Source of the DNA: Lantana camara
Taxonomy: Eukaryota > Streptophyta > Magnoliopsida > Lamiales > Verbenaceae
Direction: 5' to 3'
Length of the DNA: 64,000 nt
Assembly: GCA_037501455.1 (NCBI GenBank)
Contig: CM074860.1
Span: 37,644,501 to 37,708,500, forward strand
The notes under the pieces are model-generated. The model was not told the origin of the DNA. It did no database searches and worked only from the letters and a program-made list of their open reading frames with translations. Position 1 is the first letter of the stretch; each line of letters opens with the position of its first letter. Positions 12,162-23,613 of this stretch are shown one piece after another. Both the position numbers and the translations under genes were made by a program.

Positions 12162-12166
12162 TTAAC

Positions 12167-12400
12167 AATGTCTATTGTGTAACCAAAGGTAGCCCTAAGT
12201 GCAGGCCTGAAATCAGCAGAGTATTTTATGTAGCAGCAGTAGAATGCATATATTGTATTTTAACAATTACCAGCTTACTTAAATAATAACATTTAGCTAA
12301 GTGGAAAATTCCAATTAGAGAAGCAGAAAGAATATTACCTGATATGCAAACAGTTCCAGTTTATATTTATGGATATATATCTATATGCATAGATATATGT
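12167..12400 (-). mobile_element. CACTA segment, intron or 3' part
   Basis: Non-coding AT-rich DNA following the right TSD of solo LTR B. It includes a TATATC/TATGCA-rich microsatellite-like run (about 12361-12424). On the minus strand an acceptor-like GATTTCAG occurs near 12215, which could precede a next exon, but I recognise no protein in it. Confidence 0.4.
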
Positions 12401-12930
12401 TTATATGCATGTATATCTATATTTAAAGCACATCATGCATACCTTCCACTCGTCAAACCAGCTATCCCTTTCTACTTGTGGCACCAAAGTCCAGTGTTCA
12501 TACGATTTTTTCAACCTACTCTTTAGCACATTCGTAATGGCTTTCGTGCCGACTTTGATATCGTGACATCTGTCAAAAATCACCCACATAAATCAGTTAC
12601 AAATCACTTGTAAAGCATAGTCATACGGTGTATATTCTGTTAAAAAAAAACCAAATAACAGATCTCTTACGCCCTTTTTCTAACAGGTATTATTTTTTTT
12701 TTTGGCCAAAGACTGCATTGTTGGTGGCCTCAAGTGTATCTGGAATGTCTACATTCAATTCATTCTCGAAATTGTTATCTAGTTTATCCGAGAAAATATT
12801 TGGTTCATTCATGGAGTGGATATGCGACGGTGTAGGTGATGGGATAGTTGGCTGGACGATGGAAGGGCTCCATGACTGTGTATTAATGGGGGCAGTACTT
12901 GAGGGTGTAGTTTCTGGTGTACGTGTCTCG
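12401..12930 (-). pseudogene. CACTA second gene (Transposase_24-like), 3' exons
   Basis: On the minus strand an exon at about 12568-12446 is bounded by an acceptor (TTTTGACAG) and a donor (AAG|GTATGC). It encodes a stretch with TKAITNVLKSRL and SWFDEWK, the pattern of the plant Ptta/En-Spm transposase domain found in the second gene of CACTA elements. The preceding exon (12930 to about 12715) is Pro/Ser/Thr-rich, the usual linker. Its frame continues without break into 33240-33125 once element C and one TSD copy are set aside, so C landed in this coding exon. The CDS is split, with no visible 3' end. Confidence 0.7.
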
Positions 12931-14076
12931 TGTTAGGAATAGTGCCCTAGAAAGTCGATTGTATATCCGCTTTGTACTTTTCCTTATTATAATCACAGAC
13001 AATCTTTGAATAAAATAAAGAATTGAGGCAACACTTCTTTATATGCTCTTGTTTGGTATGCATTTACTTTAGTTGTGCATGTATGAGAACTCCCCTAATC
13101 CTGATGACTTTAGGACTCTACCATTTAGGTGAAACGGTTCATGAAATGAGCCCTATATCACATAAGTCATGATTAGTAAAATACTCCGAGCCGATGAGTC
13201 CTACAGACAGTGGGAGTGTCAACCTGACTCCTCTAAGGTTTGCTTGTGGGATCACGCCCTTAAGAAGGACCACCTTGTTTCATGGAGGTGCAAAGTGTAT
13301 AGTTGATACGTGCGTGATACATGAGGGTGCTTACTTCCATAAGTAAGTTCACTGAGGTACCCCATGTGAGAAGATTCCTAAATGGGAAAGGAAGTTTCTA
13401 TTTCAGAAAATGGAAATTTCCAGATTAGGAAATATCTCATGAGTCATTGATGTGATTAATTGATCCTTAGACTTGAGGTTCCATGTCACTTTGTGAGTTA
13501 ACTCTGTAGTCTTAGGTATAAGCTTTAAAGGGTGTCACCTTAGACAACTGATTCAAGGCTTATGCTGAGGCTGCACAAGTGACTCATGAAAGTGAATGAG
13601 AATCAAGAAAGGAACTACACTTGCATTTACAAGGTGATCTCTTATTGTGTAAGTCATTCATATGCTATATGAAGTCCTTGGCCAAGGTACTAGATCAAGA
13701 TATCAAGAAAAGGGTTTCTTGGATTGAGATCAAATGGATATGAAATGCACTTAGCTTTAAGACCAGATTATTAGGGTTCTGATTATTCTCTTACCCTAGA
13801 TCTTGGTTGAGGGATAGTAAGTAGGAGGATTGTATCTCACATGAATCAATGACTTAAAGGTTCTGTCAAATCGAGATATTCCAATTCAGCTAGGGGTTAA
13901 ACACCTTTTGCTAGACTATGGTCGTTAAATCTGTGGACTGATTAATTAAGCAGTGAATTAATTAATTAGGGTCACTGCTAATTAAATTGAGAACCAAGAG
14001 GGTCACACACAATAACTTGGTTACATGAGTTAAGGCTTTGAAATGATTAAACGAGTTAATCGAGCCAACAGGGTTC

Positions 14077-14138
14077 CACACGTGTGAAACACACGTGTGG
14101 GTCACGTGAGTGACAAGTATCATACATGGACACGTGTG
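14077..14138. promoter_or_regulatory. Cluster of CACGTG (G-box) palindromes, 5' LTR of C
   Basis: CCACACGTGTG (14077-14087), CACACGTGTGG (14090-14100), TCACGTGA (14102-14109) and ACACGTGT (14130-14137). Plant bZIP and bHLH regulators bind ACGT-core palindromes of this kind; that they act here is inference. The cluster is about 340-400 bp upstream of the TATA box. Confidence 0.75.
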
Positions 14139-14471
14139 GTATAATTATTTGCGTATTAAATAATTAATGTGTTAATTATTTAATAGACTTTGGTTTAATT
14201 TTGAATTAAAATGAAAGTCTTATTTTGGAGAAAAATAATCTATTTAATTAATTACGAATTAATTAATTAGATAAAATAAGTTATTTATTTATTAATAAAT
14301 AAAGTATAATATTATCGAAAAAGGGTTTGGATATTTTAGCTCTCTTAAAAGTTGATTTGAATTAGAATTCAAAAGTCAAGGTTTGGAATTACTTGATGAT
14401 CAAGTAATAAGAGAGAGAGGGACCAAATCCTTAGTCCAATAGGACTATGTTTCGGCCGCCCCTCTCTATAC

Positions 14472-14497
14472 TATATATAGGGGAGCTCGAGCTCCCC
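14472..14497 (+). promoter_or_regulatory. TATA box plus 18-bp perfect palindrome
   Basis: TATATATA (14472-14479) is followed at once by the perfect palindrome GGGGAGCTCGAGCTCCCC (14480-14497), the region where transcription should begin about 25-30 bp after TATA. Both are repeated unchanged in the 3' LTR (32724-32749). Confidence 0.75.
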
Positions 14498-14869
14498 TTA
14501 GAGAGTAATTGATGATTTTTTTTGGTTCATGTGTTGAACACCATCCTTTCTCCAAGATCAAATAAACCCTAGGTTAAGCCTAAACAATAACTAGACAACT
14601 AGCATCCTTACTAGTTAGATTGTAGTCAAGTTGGTGGACTATCTCTAGAGAGCTTCAACTTAGAAGTTTTTAAAGATTCGAGCTTTACCAAGGAGAGGGG
14701 ATCAAGCCGCGAGAAGAGCATTCTTAGGTGGCATGAAACGCTTCAAGAAGGATTATTGAAAAGTAAGTTTCTAATCTCTACGAATTTAGATTCACGATTG
14801 CGAGTTTCGATCCTTTTGTTGGAAAAATTTTCAGTTTTCGCTGCTTTTTGATTCCTATTTTCCAACAAG

Positions 14870-14881
14870 TGGTATCAGAGC
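14870..14881 (+). other. Primer-binding site of copia C
   Basis: TGGTATCAGAGC lies two bases after the LTR end and matches the initiator tRNA-Met 3' end. Confidence 0.95.
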
Positions 14882-16137
14882 CAACTCGTTAATCGTGTTT
14901 CTGATTCGTCTCCACTTAACTGAATTTGGTACAAATTCTTAGGCTTAGATGCGAATTAGGTATTCTTGAGTTCTCTTAGAAAGCCTGAATTATGAAACTG
15001 TAATTTTTTTTGAATTTCTGAAACTGTTTTCTTAAATTGTGTTTTTGAAAACCGTTTTAATTCAAATATGTTTAAATCGTAATTTTAATTTTGGATTGTT
15101 GTTGGTTTTTGAACTAAAAGTACGAAACACGAAATCGCGATACGAAAACGTGAGCCTAGGCGTGCTAGGGCGTCGCACGCCCAGGCCCGCACCACCGCCG
15201 CACAACAGGCCCGCAGCCGCGCGGGACTGTCCGCCTATCCCTCCCGCAACCGCACGGGAGGTCGCTCGCCAGCTCCTAGGCGCGCCCGCACACCCCTCCC
15301 ACAACCGCGTGGGAGCCTACCGGGCCACGCCCGCCCTTCCCGCCCAGCGGCTGCGCGCAACGCGCCCGAGGATACGCACCATACGCGCGTGCGTGTCCAA
15401 GCGCGCAATGCTGCGTGGTTGCCGGGCATGGTCTCGGGCGGGCGTGCAGTCCGTTCCGGGCCGTTCGTTTCGCGATCTTGATTTTCGTGTTTAGTCCAAT
15501 CTAATCCCGATTTAATTTTTCTAAAAAAATTTGTTTTTATTAAATTTGAATTATTTTTGAAATAATTGTATAAATTGGGATTTTGAAAAATTAAGCGATT
15601 TAAATTTTGGGAAAATTGCAAACTTTATTTTATGAAAATATTGAAAGAATAAAATTATTAATTTTCAGAAATTAATTGGAATTTTATTAGTTTATTGTTT
15701 TTCGGGTTTTATAGAAAAGGCTCTTGAACAAGAATTGCATCTAAGTCGTGTTTTAAGCTATTAGAGCTTAAAGCGAGAATTTCAATTTATTGGTTAAATT
15801 TAAGTTCTTGGAATTTATGCATGTTAGGTGATCATGGGTTTAGACTTATGTATGGTTTTAATTTATGCACATGAATGGTTTAAATTGGGGTTGGAGCCCT
15901 ATAGTTGCGTTTTTCAATTGAGGTTGGAGCCTCACTTATGTTCGTACGGTTATGTGATTTATTATGTGGCTTTCCATATTACTTTTTTTGAGGCCGGGGT
16001 ATGCCCCGTGTATTTGTCTAAGGCCAATATGAAGATTGAGTCTTATTACTTTTCAGTACTTTTTCATTTTTTTGAGAGTAGAATAGGTGGTGAGGTTTTA
16101 TTTTCATTTTGGAGACAATGCACCCATGGAGTAAGAT
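14882..16137 (+). other. Leader of copia C (first part) with a GC-rich island
   Basis: The AT-rich leader contains an abrupt GC-rich island at about 15135-15475 with three related palindromes: CCCGCAGCCGCGCGGG (15210-15225), CTCCCGCAACCGCACGGGAG (15241-15260) and CTCCCACAACCGCGTGGGAG (15296-15315). The second and third show paired changes (CCCG/CGGG against CCCA/TGGG), as if the stem is kept. The 151-codon ORF at 15039-15494 crosses the island and is probably chance. The last five bases, AAGAT (16133-16137), are the left TSD of element D. Confidence 0.8.
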
Positions 16138-18811
16138 TGTAACGCCCCGGTTTCCGGATGAACAGGTAAGCACGCCACGTGTGAGTTGAGCGTAGATTTT
16201 ATTTTATTTCTTTTAATTTATACTATATTCTTACGTGGCATTCATAATTTTTATAAAATTCATGAAACATTATTTATCTTAATTCTTTGAATTCATATCA
16301 TTGAAATTATTATTTCATGACACGGAAAATATTTTCTTGCATGAAATTAATACCGAGAGTGATAAAATTATCAAATTGTCCCTAATCAAATATTTTCTAA
16401 AAGCTCGGGACTTAATTGCATGATTTCTAAGGACCAAATTGAGCATATTTTAAATCATGGCATACTTAATTGTATAACTTAGGAACTTCAAGGATTGATT
16501 AGCAATTTGGCAAATTTCACAAAAATCAAGATGATGAATTACGTATCATCTTTTCTCCCATCTTCCTTGATCATTTCTATCCAAAATTTGCCAAATACAT
16601 TCATCTCTCTCTCGGTTCCAAAAGAGAAGAAAAGGGAAGAGTGATTTTTATCTCAATCATCAAGATTTCAAGAAGTGTTTCAAGAAATTGGGAATCATCA
16701 TCATCATCATCACCATACTTCTTCATTTCTTAGCTTCAAGGTTGGTTTGCATGGAAAAGGATGATTTTGATTATGTTTGACATGCTAGGGTTTGATTGGG
16801 GATATGCTAGATGATTGAATTAGAATAGGAAGCATGATTAAATGATGATAACATGAATTATTGCTTGATTTCTAGCTTGATTCCTTGAATATTTGGCTTG
16901 AATGAGCAAATATGATCATGTACATGAAACCCTTAAAGCTTGATGATATTTCATGGTTTAAGTGTCTAAGTGTTAGTTTATCACTTCTTGAGTATATATG
17001 CATCATATTTCCAGAAATTATAGCTTTTGGGGTTCAAAAATGAATTTTTGTAGCTTTGTTGCTTTCTTCCCGAGAGCATACTCTGTTCTGCTCTGTTTTT
17101 TTTTCCAGTTGCAGAACTGGGAACGACCGTTCCCAGCCTCAAGGCAAGGCGGGAACGGGCGTTCCCTTCTTTCAAAATGAAACCGCGCGGCCGACCATGG
17201 GAACGGCCGTTCCCATTTTGGCCTTAGAGCCGGAAGGGCCGTTCCCAGCGTAGGCGTTTTAAATTTTAAAAACGTTGCCGCGTTTTTCTGGGCAACGGGA
17301 ACGACCGTTCCCAGTTTTCAAAGGAAGCCTGGAACGGCCGTTCCCAAGGGGCTGACAGAACAAAATTCACTGCATAAAATTACGATTTTGACCCCTCGAT
17401 CCAACGACTTCTTTGACCCCGAATTGCTATAATACGTGTTAATATGATGTGAAACGAAAAGTTATAATACCACATTGCATTTTCATGGTCGTCTCGACAC
17501 GTTTTCGTCGTTCGTCATATTTTGGCCATTTTAGTTCATGTCTCATGGTTGTACATCGTATTTACACAGGTCACGAGGGCGTGGACGGGGAGCAAGCTCC
17601 TTAGAACGCTTCTTTATTTTATTTTGCAAGAAAGGTGAGGTTTTGTTTTGGTAAAACGAACCCTATAACCCTTATGTGCTAATTTTCGGCCAAAACCTAG
17701 TATACTTATAAACGTTTTCAAAGTAATAAATGTTTCAAGCAAGAATGTATCGATTGTCATGATTTTCAAGCATGTTTGGCGAGTACATGATTGCACGTGG
17801 GCCCGAGGGTAATTCTTGAGCCAACCGGGAAAGCAAGGGCTGACGGGTAACTCCTGAATTATCCTCACATTGTTGGGATCAACCCCGAAGCCACTAGGAG
17901 ATTAGTGGTGGAAGGAGTTCCGTGTCTAGAGGGTCATGTCCTCTACACACACCATGTCGTGGATAGTCGAGCCTTGCAAACTCGCTATCACCCGGAGGAA
18001 GAAGGAGACTGGGGATTAATCCGGAATGTCGGGTTATCCTCGGGTTATTGCATGTTTTCAAGAATGAAATTGTCTATGTGAGCACTAAAATATATTGCAT
18101 GATCACTTATTTATCAAGCAAGCAAGCATGATCACGTATTGTTCACGATTGGGAGTTCGGTTGGAGATTGCCCTTGCTCGCCGGGGCCACATGTTCATGA
18201 TATTGAAAAGCTTGATTAAATAAACGTGTTAAAATGGTTGGTTGTAATCTCGGGCAAAGATTAAACTTATTGAATTATATATATATCTATTTTATGTTAA
18301 AGTCTTCACCCGAGGCTACAACTTGCATGTGACGTGTGATATATATATACTGCCCCTCACTCAGTCTTCAGTAGACTGATACTTCACTTTTCAGGTACAC
18401 TTTGAGCGTGGTTGTGCTAGGCGGGAGTTGGTCGAGTCCTGCATTATCACGGGTCTAGTGTTGCACCATTCATGTATATTTTTTCGGATATCATGTTATG
18501 TTCACGATTGATACGTTTTGGATACTTACCGATGTATATTATCGAGATATGATAATGTAGTGATAGCTAATTGGTACCTATATGTATCTATGTAATAAAT
18601 ATGGTACCTATATATATAAGTGAACGATTTTATTGCTTCCGCTTTTCTATTCATGTTTGGTTGATTATGTTGGGGAGACTGTCCCGCCTAGAGCGTCGTT
18701 TTGTTGTCACCCGTTCGCCGTGGTCTTGGTTTATGTATGAACTGTCCATTTCATACGTGGATCGAGGCCACAGTGCGGGGGATGTGGCGCCTTGGGGTCT
18801 AGGGTGCTACA
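16138..18811 (+). repeat. 5' LTR of D
   Basis: TGTAACGCCCCGG to GGGTGCTACA. Inside are a CT/GA-rich patch (about 16600-16640), a possible weak donor CAAG|GTTGGT (16741), palindromes (17117-17345) and an acceptor-like CACTTTTCAG near 18395. The short ORFs at 16981-17253 and 18571-18876 are repeated in the 3' LTR simply because the LTRs are copies. There is no gene. Confidence 0.97.
17117..17345. repeat. Six palindromes in 5' LTR of D
   Basis: CTGGGAACGACCGTTCCCAG (17117-17136), GGGAACGGGCGTTCCC (17151-17166), GGGAACGGCCGTTCCC (17199-17214, perfect), GGAAGGGCCGTTCCC (about 17232-17246), GGGAACGACCGTTCCC (17297-17312) and GGAACGGCCGTTCC (17331-17344). The arm GGGAACG/CGTTCCC is fixed while the two central bases vary, as in binding sites or hairpins with a free loop. 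Confidence 0.93.
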
Positions 18812-18819
18812 TCTACAGG

Positions 18820-18831
18820 TGGTATCAGAGC
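18820..18831 (+). other. Primer-binding site of D
   Basis: TGGTATCAGAGC lies eight bases after the LTR end; tRNA-Met type. Confidence 0.97.
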
Positions 18832-19066
18832 CCGGTTGCAAAACCGCGGTTCTCGAGTCGTGTCCAGTCAGTCTAGGTCGCACGGCATAGGATTACGTGG
18901 CATTTGGGAGTCTGCATTGGGTTGATTTATTTGATTTACTCCCTTATTCGCATTAATTGCACTACTTGATCTTCCTTGAATATGTGTTACTTGATATTAT
19001 GGAAATTCTATGCACACATTCGCATTTATTGATCAACCCATGCATGTTTAGTGATCTGATTTCAGG

Positions 19067-22000
19067 ATGGAGCCCGATAGACATTACAGTGATCGATCCT
19101 CGAGGCACAGGCATCATCATCGCCGACATCATCGCCGCGAGAGATCACCACCTCCTCCACTTGCCCAGGCACAGCCCCAGGACTTTATGAACGCAGTAGT
19201 GGGGCTAATTGATCAAAGATTACAGGAACGGGTACCTCCACCACCGCCACCCGCGCAGGTAGCACCTCCGGAGAACCCCATTTCTGCTATTTTAAGAGAG
19301 TTTCAGAACCAGCGTCCCCCGAAGTTCTATAAGGGAGACGATATCCAGGCAGAGATGTGGCTGAAGGAGATTGAAAGGATTTGGCAGCTTATTCCTTGCG
19401 ACAGTCAGGAGAAGGCTCGTTGTACCCTTACTCTTATTCAGGGCGAGGCCTACTCCTGGTGGGAGAGCACTCAGATTGTTTTGGAGGCAGCTGGGACCGA
19501 GATTACCTGGGAGGTCTTTGTACGGGAGTTCAGAAACAAGTACATTCCTCCAGCTTCCCGTACCCGCAGGTTGAGGGAGTTTACAGAGCTAAAGCAGGGA
19601 GGCCGATCTGTGGGCCAGTATATCGCCGAGTTCGAGAGGCTTTCTCGCTATGCACCTAACATAGCGAATGACGACTTTCACAAGGCAATGCAGTTCGTTC
19701 AGGGACTCAGGCCGGACATCCAGGATGCACTGAAAGCGACTAATACCAGCACCTGGGCGAAAGCTACAGCAAAAGCCCTAAAGGTTGAAGATTCTGATAG
19801 TGCCAGGAGGGCTACTCAGCGAGCAGGACAGGCTTCAGGCTCGAGATCAGGCCAGGGTTCGAGTTCAGGAAAAAGGCCGATGACTTACCCTACACCTCCA
19901 GCTCAGAGGGACACCGGGAAGAAACTTAAGTTCACAGGGCCAGCACCGAGAGGTCCAAGAGCTCCAGCACCACCTCAGCCACCTCAGAGACCGAGATGCA
20001 CATGGTGTGGACATCCTACGCACACCTATGATAACTGCAGACGCCGGTTGGGTCTATGTTTGATTTGCGGGAGTAACGAGCACCTGGTTGATGGTTGTCC
20101 GGATCGTCAGGATCCACCACCTGTAGGACCGAGACCCCTGGTGAGAGCTCGGGCTTATGCACTCGCGGGAGAGGAGCAGGATACTGATATTGACCCCGCT
20201 GCAGTAGTTGAAGGTATTAATTGCATTCATGGCACGAACATCCATACATTATTTGATCCAGGGGCTACACACTCCTTTCTTGCGCATTCTATTGCTATTA
20301 CCTTGTCTTTGCCTGCTATGTGTACTTCTGTGCGCTATATAGTTAGTACTCCTTTCGGTAGTAGGCGAGAGACAGATCAGGTTTACAGGGATGTTCCAGT
20401 TGTGATTGAAGGCCGGGAGTTTCTGACAGACTTTATTGTGATGCCAATGGAGAGATACGGGGCTATTTTGGGGATGGAATGGTTATACAGGCATTGTGCT
20501 ACCGTGGATTGTCGGGCTAAGAAGGTTCAGTTGGGTGCAGAAGTTGTTACGGGTTGTACTTCTAAGACTGTACCCTTACTTTCATTTTCAGAGGCTCAGA
20601 GGTTAGTCAGAGACGGGGCTACAGGGTTCATTGCTTATATTCTGAACAAGCCCAAAGATCAGGTGAAGTTAGAGGACACAGAAGTAGTAAAGGAATTTCC
20701 CGAGGTATTTCCAGAGAAGCTGGATTCTTTGCCTCCTGAGCGGGAGATTGAGTTCGTGATTGATCTTTTCCCAAATGCTGAGCCGTATTCAAAGACTCCT
20801 TACCGGATGGCTCCAGCCGAATTAAAGGAACTAAAAGTTCAGCTTGAAGCATTATTGGAAGTTGGGTACATTCGGCCGAGTTCGTCGCCGTGGGGAGCAC
20901 CAGTGTTGTTTGTAAAGAAAAAGGACGGGACTCTAAGAATGTGCATCGATTACAGAGAGTTGAACAGGATGACTATTAAGAACAAGTATCCCCTCCCACA
21001 TATCGAGGAGTTGTTCGATATACTCCAGGGTTCCAAGGTGTATTCGAAATTGGATTTAAGACAGGGATACTACCAGCTACGAATCCGAGCAGAGGATATT
21101 CCAAAGACAGGATTCAATACTCGGTACGGGCATTATGAGTTCGTGGTTATGCCTTTTGGATTAACTAACGCCCCTGCAGCTTTTATGGACATGATGCACC
21201 GGATATTCAGGCCTTTCCTTGACAAGTTCGTGGTGATTTTCATTGATGATACTCTGGTTATCTCGAAATCAGCCAAGGAGCACGCGAGACATCTCAGACT
21301 CGTTCTTCAGACACTAAAGGAACATCAGTTGTTTGCTAAGTTCAGTAAGTGTGAATTTTGGATCGATCGGGTTTCATTCTTGGGGCATGTGATTTCAGGA
21401 AAAGGGTTGGAAGTCGATCCCTCGAAAATTGAGGCCGTGCTCAAGTGGGAGAAACCAAAGAACGCCTCGGAGATAAGAAGTTTCTTGGGATTGGCCGGTT
21501 ATTACAGGAGATTCGTTCAGGACTTCTCCAAGATTGCGGCACCGTTAACCCGGTTGACAAAGAAGGATGTTAAATTTGTCTGGGATGAGAAGTGTGATCA
21601 AAGTTTCAACTTTTTGAAAGAAAAGTTAGTCTCAGCTCCGGTGTTAACGCTTCCCGAGGGTTCAGAAGAGTATGCAGTGTATACGGATGCGTCCAAAGAA
21701 GGCTTAGGTTGTGTTTTGACTCAGAAAGGAAAAGTGATCGCTTATGCTTCTCGGAAGCTAAAGGAATATGAAAGGAATTATCCGACACACGACCTAGAGC
21801 TTGCAGCCGTGATCTTTGCGCTCGGGAAATGGAGACATTATCTTTACGGGACTTCCTTTGAGATTTTTACCGACCACAAGAGCCTCCAGTATTTATTCAC
21901 ACAGAAGGATTTAAATATGAGACAACGGCGTTGGATGGAAAAGTTGGAAGATTATGATTGTACAATTAAGTATCATCCCGGGAAAGCCAATGTGGTCGCC

Positions 22001-23575
22001 GATGCACTTAGCAGGAAGGCGAGTGTATCGAGTTTGGAAATAAAGGAAAGTGAGGAAGTTGCCCCGATTGTGTTAAAGGCTCGGGTTTCTAATATCACAG
22101 TTCAGCCGGAATTAAGGTATCAGCTGTTTGAGGCTCAGAATAAGGATCCGGAAGTACAGAAGCTTGCAGGTAGAGCTAAGGATGACCCGGAGAGTCCGTT
22201 TGGGTTTGATGAGACCGGGTTGCTTCGGTTTAAGAACAGAGTAGTAGTACCTGAAGAATTGAGACGGGTCCTACTCGAGGAAGCTCACAAGTCAGCCTAC
22301 TCGATCCACCCAGGGGGAAATAAGATGTATAAGGATTTGAAGCAATTTTATTGGTGGAACGGGTTGAAAAGAGACGTGGCAGAGTACGTGAAACATTGCT
22401 TGACTTGTCAGAAGGTAAAAGCTGAGCACCAAAAACCCGCGGGACTTCTACAACCGTTACCTATTCCCGAATGGAAGTGGTAACAAGTAACGATGGACTT
22501 TGTTTCCGGATTACCAAAGGTTAAAGGCGGGTTTGATGGTATTTGGGTGATCGTGGATAGATTTACAAAGTCTGCTCACTTTCTACCGGTCCGGATGTCC
22601 TATAAGATCCCAAAGTTGGCTGAAATCTATAACAGAGAGATTATTCGACTTCATGGTATTCCGGTGAGCATAGTATCGGATCGAGACCCGAGGTTCACTT
22701 CTAAGCTGTGGCAGGAATTACAGGCTGTCTTGGGTACGAAACTTAAATTCAGTACGGCATTTCACCCGCAAACAGATGGCCAGACTGAAAGGTTAATCAG
22801 GTATTTGGAAGATCTTCTTCGAGCTTGCGCGATGGATTTTCAGAACTCGTGGTCAGAACAGCTTCCCTTGATCGAATTTGCTTATAATAACAGCTTTCAG
22901 GCTTCGATCGGGATGGCTCCGTACGAGTTACTTTATGGAAGAAAGTGTCGATCTCCGTTGTTCTTCGACTTGGAAGAATGGAAATGGTCAAAACAGGAAG
23001 GAGTAAAGAGAGGTGAAAGATTCGAAAGGCCTTCCAAAGTTGTTCAAGCTATGATTGAGAAAGTTCAAGTGATTCAACAACGGATGAAAGCCGCGCAGGA
23101 TAGGCAAAAGAGCTATGCCGATAAGCGCCGAAGAGATCTAGAATTTGAAGTGGGTGACCGGGTATTCTTGAAAGTGTCACCAAGGAAAGGTTTCACCCGG
23201 ATCGGGAAAGGAGGAAAGCTTAATCCTCGTTACTTAGGTCCGTTTGAGATTCTTGAAAGGATAGGCAAGGTAGCCTATCGACTGGACCTACCACCGAGTC
23301 TTACGGGGATTCATAACGTGTTCCACGTGTCTCAGTTAAGGAAATATTACCCCGATGAGACTACGATTCTCCCCGTGGAAGAAGTTGAACTGGAACCGAA
23401 TTTGACATTTGTTCAGAGGCCGGTTAAGATTATGGATCGGAAATTTCAGGAATTAAGAAACCGGAGGATTTCCATGGTTAAGGTGTTGTGGAGAAGTGAC
23501 AAGACCGAGGAAGCCACGTGGGAAACAGAGGATAAAATGAAACGGTTCCACCCGGAGTTGTTCGAGCAGGACTAG
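19067..23575 (+). pseudogene. gag-pol: Gag-pol polyprotein of gypsy D, one premature stop
   Basis: One frame runs from ATG 19067 to TAG 23575, about 1502 codons, broken only by TAA at 22481-22483 where the paralogue in G has GAA. Domains in order: Retrotrans_gag (about residues 85-200), two CCHC zinc knuckles (from 311 and from 331), protease DPGATHS (Asp about 397), RT with FIDD (725-728), RNase H (Asp 874), integrase HHCC zinc finger (His 1074 and 1081, Cys 1111 and 1114), integrase catalytic core (first Asp about 1144) and a C-terminal chromodomain-like end (TEEATWETEDKMKRFHPELF). The stop falls between the HHCC finger and the catalytic core, so the integrase is cut. The residue after FIDD is Thr where G has Ile. 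The start is supported by an acceptor-like TTTCAG one base before ATG. Confidence 0.95.
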
Positions 23576-23613
23576 AGAATCTGGGGACCAGATTCTTCTA
23601 AGGGGGGGAGAGT
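23576..23613 (+). other. Hairpin and polypurine tract of D
   Basis: Directly after the stop codon comes stem AGAATCTGG / CCAGATTCT with loop GGA (23576-23596), then the purine tract AAGGGGGGGAGAG (23600-23612) and the 3' LTR. Confidence 0.92.

Larger units (their letters stand above)
12931..14867 (+). repeat. 5' LTR of copia C
   Basis: Starts TGTTAGGAATAG and ends TTTTCCAACA directly before the primer-binding site. It holds clustered CACGTG palindromes, a TATA box and a perfect palindrome. No gene. Confidence 0.95.

Noticed and set aside
15039..15494. 151-codon ORF through the GC-rich island
   Set aside because: GC-rich DNA has few stops in any frame; overlapping ORFs exist on both strands and there is no recognisable domain. 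The palindromic island explains it better.
16981..18876. Short ORFs repeated at 24457-26346
   Set aside because: They lie in the two LTRs of element D, which are copies of each other; no start context or domain supports a protein.
18571..23575. Envelope-like gene in gypsy D or G
   Set aside because: Pol ends within a few bases of the purine tract in D and there is no space for a further gene. Nothing resembles a signal peptide plus membrane protein.
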